Below are positions 62,746 to 64,000 of a stretch of DNA of 64,000 nt, piece by piece. The stretch is from Thermoleophilaceae bacterium (lineage in GTDB: Bacteria; Actinomycetota; Thermoleophilia; Solirubrobacterales; Thermoleophilaceae), in NCBI GenBank assembly GCA_036378175.1, contig DASUWY010000060.1, positions 18,752-82,751 on the forward strand, read 5' to 3'. Position 1 is the first letter of the stretch; each line of letters starts with the position of its first letter. Made by a program: the position numbers and the translations under genes. The notes beneath the pieces were generated by a model. It made no database searches and was not told where the DNA came from. It saw only the letters and a list, made by a program, of their open reading frames with translations.

Positions 62746-63226
62746 CGGCGGCGAGCCCGCGCATGCGAGCGCGGACCGCGAGATCGTGATCTCCCGGGTG
62801 ATCCGCGCGCCGCGCGAGCTGGTGTTCGAGGCGTTCACGCAGGTGCGGCACCTGTTGCGGTGGTGGGGACCGGAGGGCTTCACCACCACCACGCGGTCCT
62901 TCGAGTTCCGCGTCGGCGGGGAGTGGGACTTCGTGATGCACGGGCCGGACGGGACCGACTACCAGGAGTGGATCACCTGGCGGGAGATCGTCCCGCCGGA
63001 GCGGATCGCGCTGCTGCACGGCGAGTCCCGCGACGACCCGAACGCCTTCGACTCGGTGCTGACCTTCGAGCCGGCGGGGGAGCAGACCCGCATCGTGATG
63101 CACACGGTGTTCCCCACGAAGGAGCTCCGTGACGAGGCCGTGGAGAAGTACCACGCGATCGAGGGCGGCGAGCAGACGCTGGCCAACCTGGCGGCGTACG
63201 TCGCGCGGGAATGGACGGAGGCCTGA
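62729..63226 (+). CDS. SRPBCC/AHSA1-type protein, partner of ArsR regulator
   Basis: A 165-residue START-like protein (EIVISRVIRAPRELVFEAFT, LLRWWGPEGFTTTTRSFEFR, EQTLANLAAYVAREW), the AHSA1 branch usually encoded beside ArsR regulators and DHFR-like reductases. ATG 62729 overlaps the ArsR gene end by 17 bp and its stop shares a base with the reductase start (TGATG), so the three genes form a tightly coupled operon. Confidence 0.9.
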   Translation: MAMTSSGGEPAHASADREIVISRVIRAPRELVFEAFTQVRHLLRWWGPEGFTTTTRSFEFRVGGEWDFVMHGPDGTDYQEWITWREIVPPERIALLHGESRDDPNAFDSVLTFEPAGEQTRIVMHTVFPTKELRDEAVEKYHAIEGGEQTLANLAAYVAREWTEA

Positions 63227-63891
63227 TGGCTGGAAGGGTGTTCTTCAGCGTGACGATGTCGCTCGACGGCTTCATGGCGCCGGAGGAGGTGCCCGTCGAG
63301 TACGTGTTCTCGCCCGAAGGTAAGAGCGACCCGCGGTCCCAGCGCTGGATGGCGAAGTGGTCCGAGCTGCAGTCGTGGCTGCTCTCACAGCGGTGGTTCC
63401 GGGAGAACCTGGGGCTCGGCGAGGGCGGCGAGGAAGGGCTCGACAACGACATCGCACGGGCGACCTACGAGCGCACCGGCGCGAGCGTCATGGGCAAGCG
63501 CATGTTCGACGGCGGCGAGCTGGCATGGCCGGAGGAGGCGCCGTTCCACACCCCCGTGTTCGTCGTCACCCACACCAGGCGTGAGCCGTGGGAGCGGCCG
63601 GGCGGCACCACCTTCCACTTCGTGGGCGACGGCATCGAGAGCGCGCTGCTCCAGGCCCGCGAGGCCGCCGGCGACCGCGACGTGCGCATCGCCGGCGGCG
63701 CCGAGACGATCCAGGAGTACCTGGACAGCGGCCTGATCGACGAGTTCTCGATTACGCTCGCGCCCGTGCTGTTCGGCACCGGCATCCGCCTGTTCGACCG
63801 CGTGGACCCAGACCGCCTCGCGCTGGACCAGGCCAGCAGCGACGCATCGACCCGGGTGACCCACCTGACCTACACCGCCGCGAGACGCTAG
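63226..63891 (+). CDS. Dihydrofolate reductase-like (RibD C-terminal domain) protein
   Basis: A 221-residue RibD_C/DHFR-fold reductase: RVFFSVTMSLDGFMAP, ERTGASVMGKRMFDGGE, TPVFVVTHTRRE, VRIAGGAETIQEYLDSGLID and LAPVLFGTGIRLF. It probably uses NADPH on an unknown substrate; it is not the essential FolA. ATG at 63226 overlaps the SRPBCC stop. Such DHFR-like genes accompany ArsR-SRPBCC pairs in many Actinobacteria. Confidence 0.88.
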   Translation: MAGRVFFSVTMSLDGFMAPEEVPVEYVFSPEGKSDPRSQRWMAKWSELQSWLLSQRWFRENLGLGEGGEEGLDNDIARATYERTGASVMGKRMFDGGELAWPEEAPFHTPVFVVTHTRREPWERPGGTTFHFVGDGIESALLQAREAAGDRDVRIAGGAETIQEYLDSGLIDEFSITLAPVLFGTGIRLFDRVDPDRLALDQASSDASTRVTHLTYTAARR

Positions 63892-63903
63892 CCCGCCTAA
63901 GTG

Positions 63904-64000
63904 TCAGGTCACGGTTGTGCGCTCTCCCGGCTGGAGCAGCCGCACCTCGACGCCCGGCGCCTCCCTTCGCGCCAGTTCCGCGAACTCGCGAGCCGGCTCG
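63904..64000 (-). CDS. C-terminal fragment of an unidentified protein (cut by window end)
   Basis: The minus strand is open from the window edge to TGA at 63906-63904, encoding about 31 residues ending EVRLLQPGERTTVT. The codon pattern is that of a gene end. It could be the tail of a metallo-beta-lactamase-fold hydrolase (that family often ends with LLQPGE-like text), but this is a guess from a short piece. It converges on the reductase gene, 12 bp apart. Confidence 0.5.
   Translation of the reverse strand, partial: EPAREFAELARREAPGVEVRLLQPGERTTVT

Overview
This is a GC-rich bacterial chromosome window with GTG and TTG starts used freely. The LexA box is of the CGAAC-N4-GTTCG type found in Actinobacteria and Gram-positives. 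The window has a type-A-like RNase P RNA and several F420-dependent enzymes, including a glucose-6-phosphate dehydrogenase very like mycobacterial Fgd1. Together these point to an actinobacterium, most plausibly of the Thermoleophilia/Solirubrobacterales kind (the order-level placement is inference). I see no insertion sequence, prophage, CRISPR array or rRNA operon. The region reads as core chromosome with small accessory cassettes.

Layout. 0-5 kb: secG, the tldD-tldE protease pair, a membrane-anchored PP2C/SpoIIE phosphatase and a secreted nuclease. 5-14 kb: SDR oxidoreductase, fgd, an F420 PPOX protein, a heavy-metal P-type ATPase, an aldehyde dehydrogenase with its DUF779 partner, and a glycosyltransferase broken by two frameshifts. 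13.6-17 kb: a secreted clan-A-type glycosidase behind a long structured leader, then a DoxX-like / ECF41 sigma / NTF2-like cassette. 17-19.1 kb: tRNA-Leu(GAG), lexA with its operator and a small zinc-ribbon partner, and rnpB, with three copies of an unusual conserved hairpin repeat around it. 19-28 kb: an ArsR-SRPBCC pair, gltB-gltD, clpP, a second SRPBCC-ArsR pair and fdhD. 28.8-32 kb: a primary-type sigma-70 factor, a zinc-ribbon protein overlapping a SigF/SigB-type sigma factor, and a cytochrome c. 32-43 kb: secreted proteins, an AhpD-like protein without its cysteines, an HxlR regulator, glnA, a methyltransferase, an F420-type LLM oxidoreductase, an MFS exporter, a MoaD/ThiS protein with a BNR protein, and an orphan response regulator. 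42-53 kb: an animal-type haem peroxidase, a 1202-residue exported beta-propeller protein, a YyaL-type thioredoxin-fold protein and a 1076-residue MalT/SARP-like regulator. 53-64 kb: acyl-CoA synthetase, a c-di-AMP riboswitch controlling an NlpC/P60 hydrolase, acyl-CoA dehydrogenase, a CaiB-type CoA transferase with a hexapeptide protein, an SCP2-like protein, a CoxG-like SRPBCC, YceI, and a third ArsR-SRPBCC module with a RibD-like reductase.

How the parts work together. Nitrogen assimilation is represented by glnA and gltBD, and fatty-acid or CoA metabolism by the synthetase, dehydrogenase, CoA transferase and SCP2 genes. F420 chemistry is represented by fgd, PPOX and LLM. Regulation is dense: four sigma factors, three ArsR modules each with its own visible inverted-repeat operator, LexA, HxlR, NarL-type and SARP-type regulators. 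Many genes have a TANNNT -10 hexamer 6-9 nt before the start codon and no Shine-Dalgarno sequence, so leaderless transcription appears common. The most unusual feature not explained by known families is the triple hairpin repeat around rnpB (18.2-19.1 kb).
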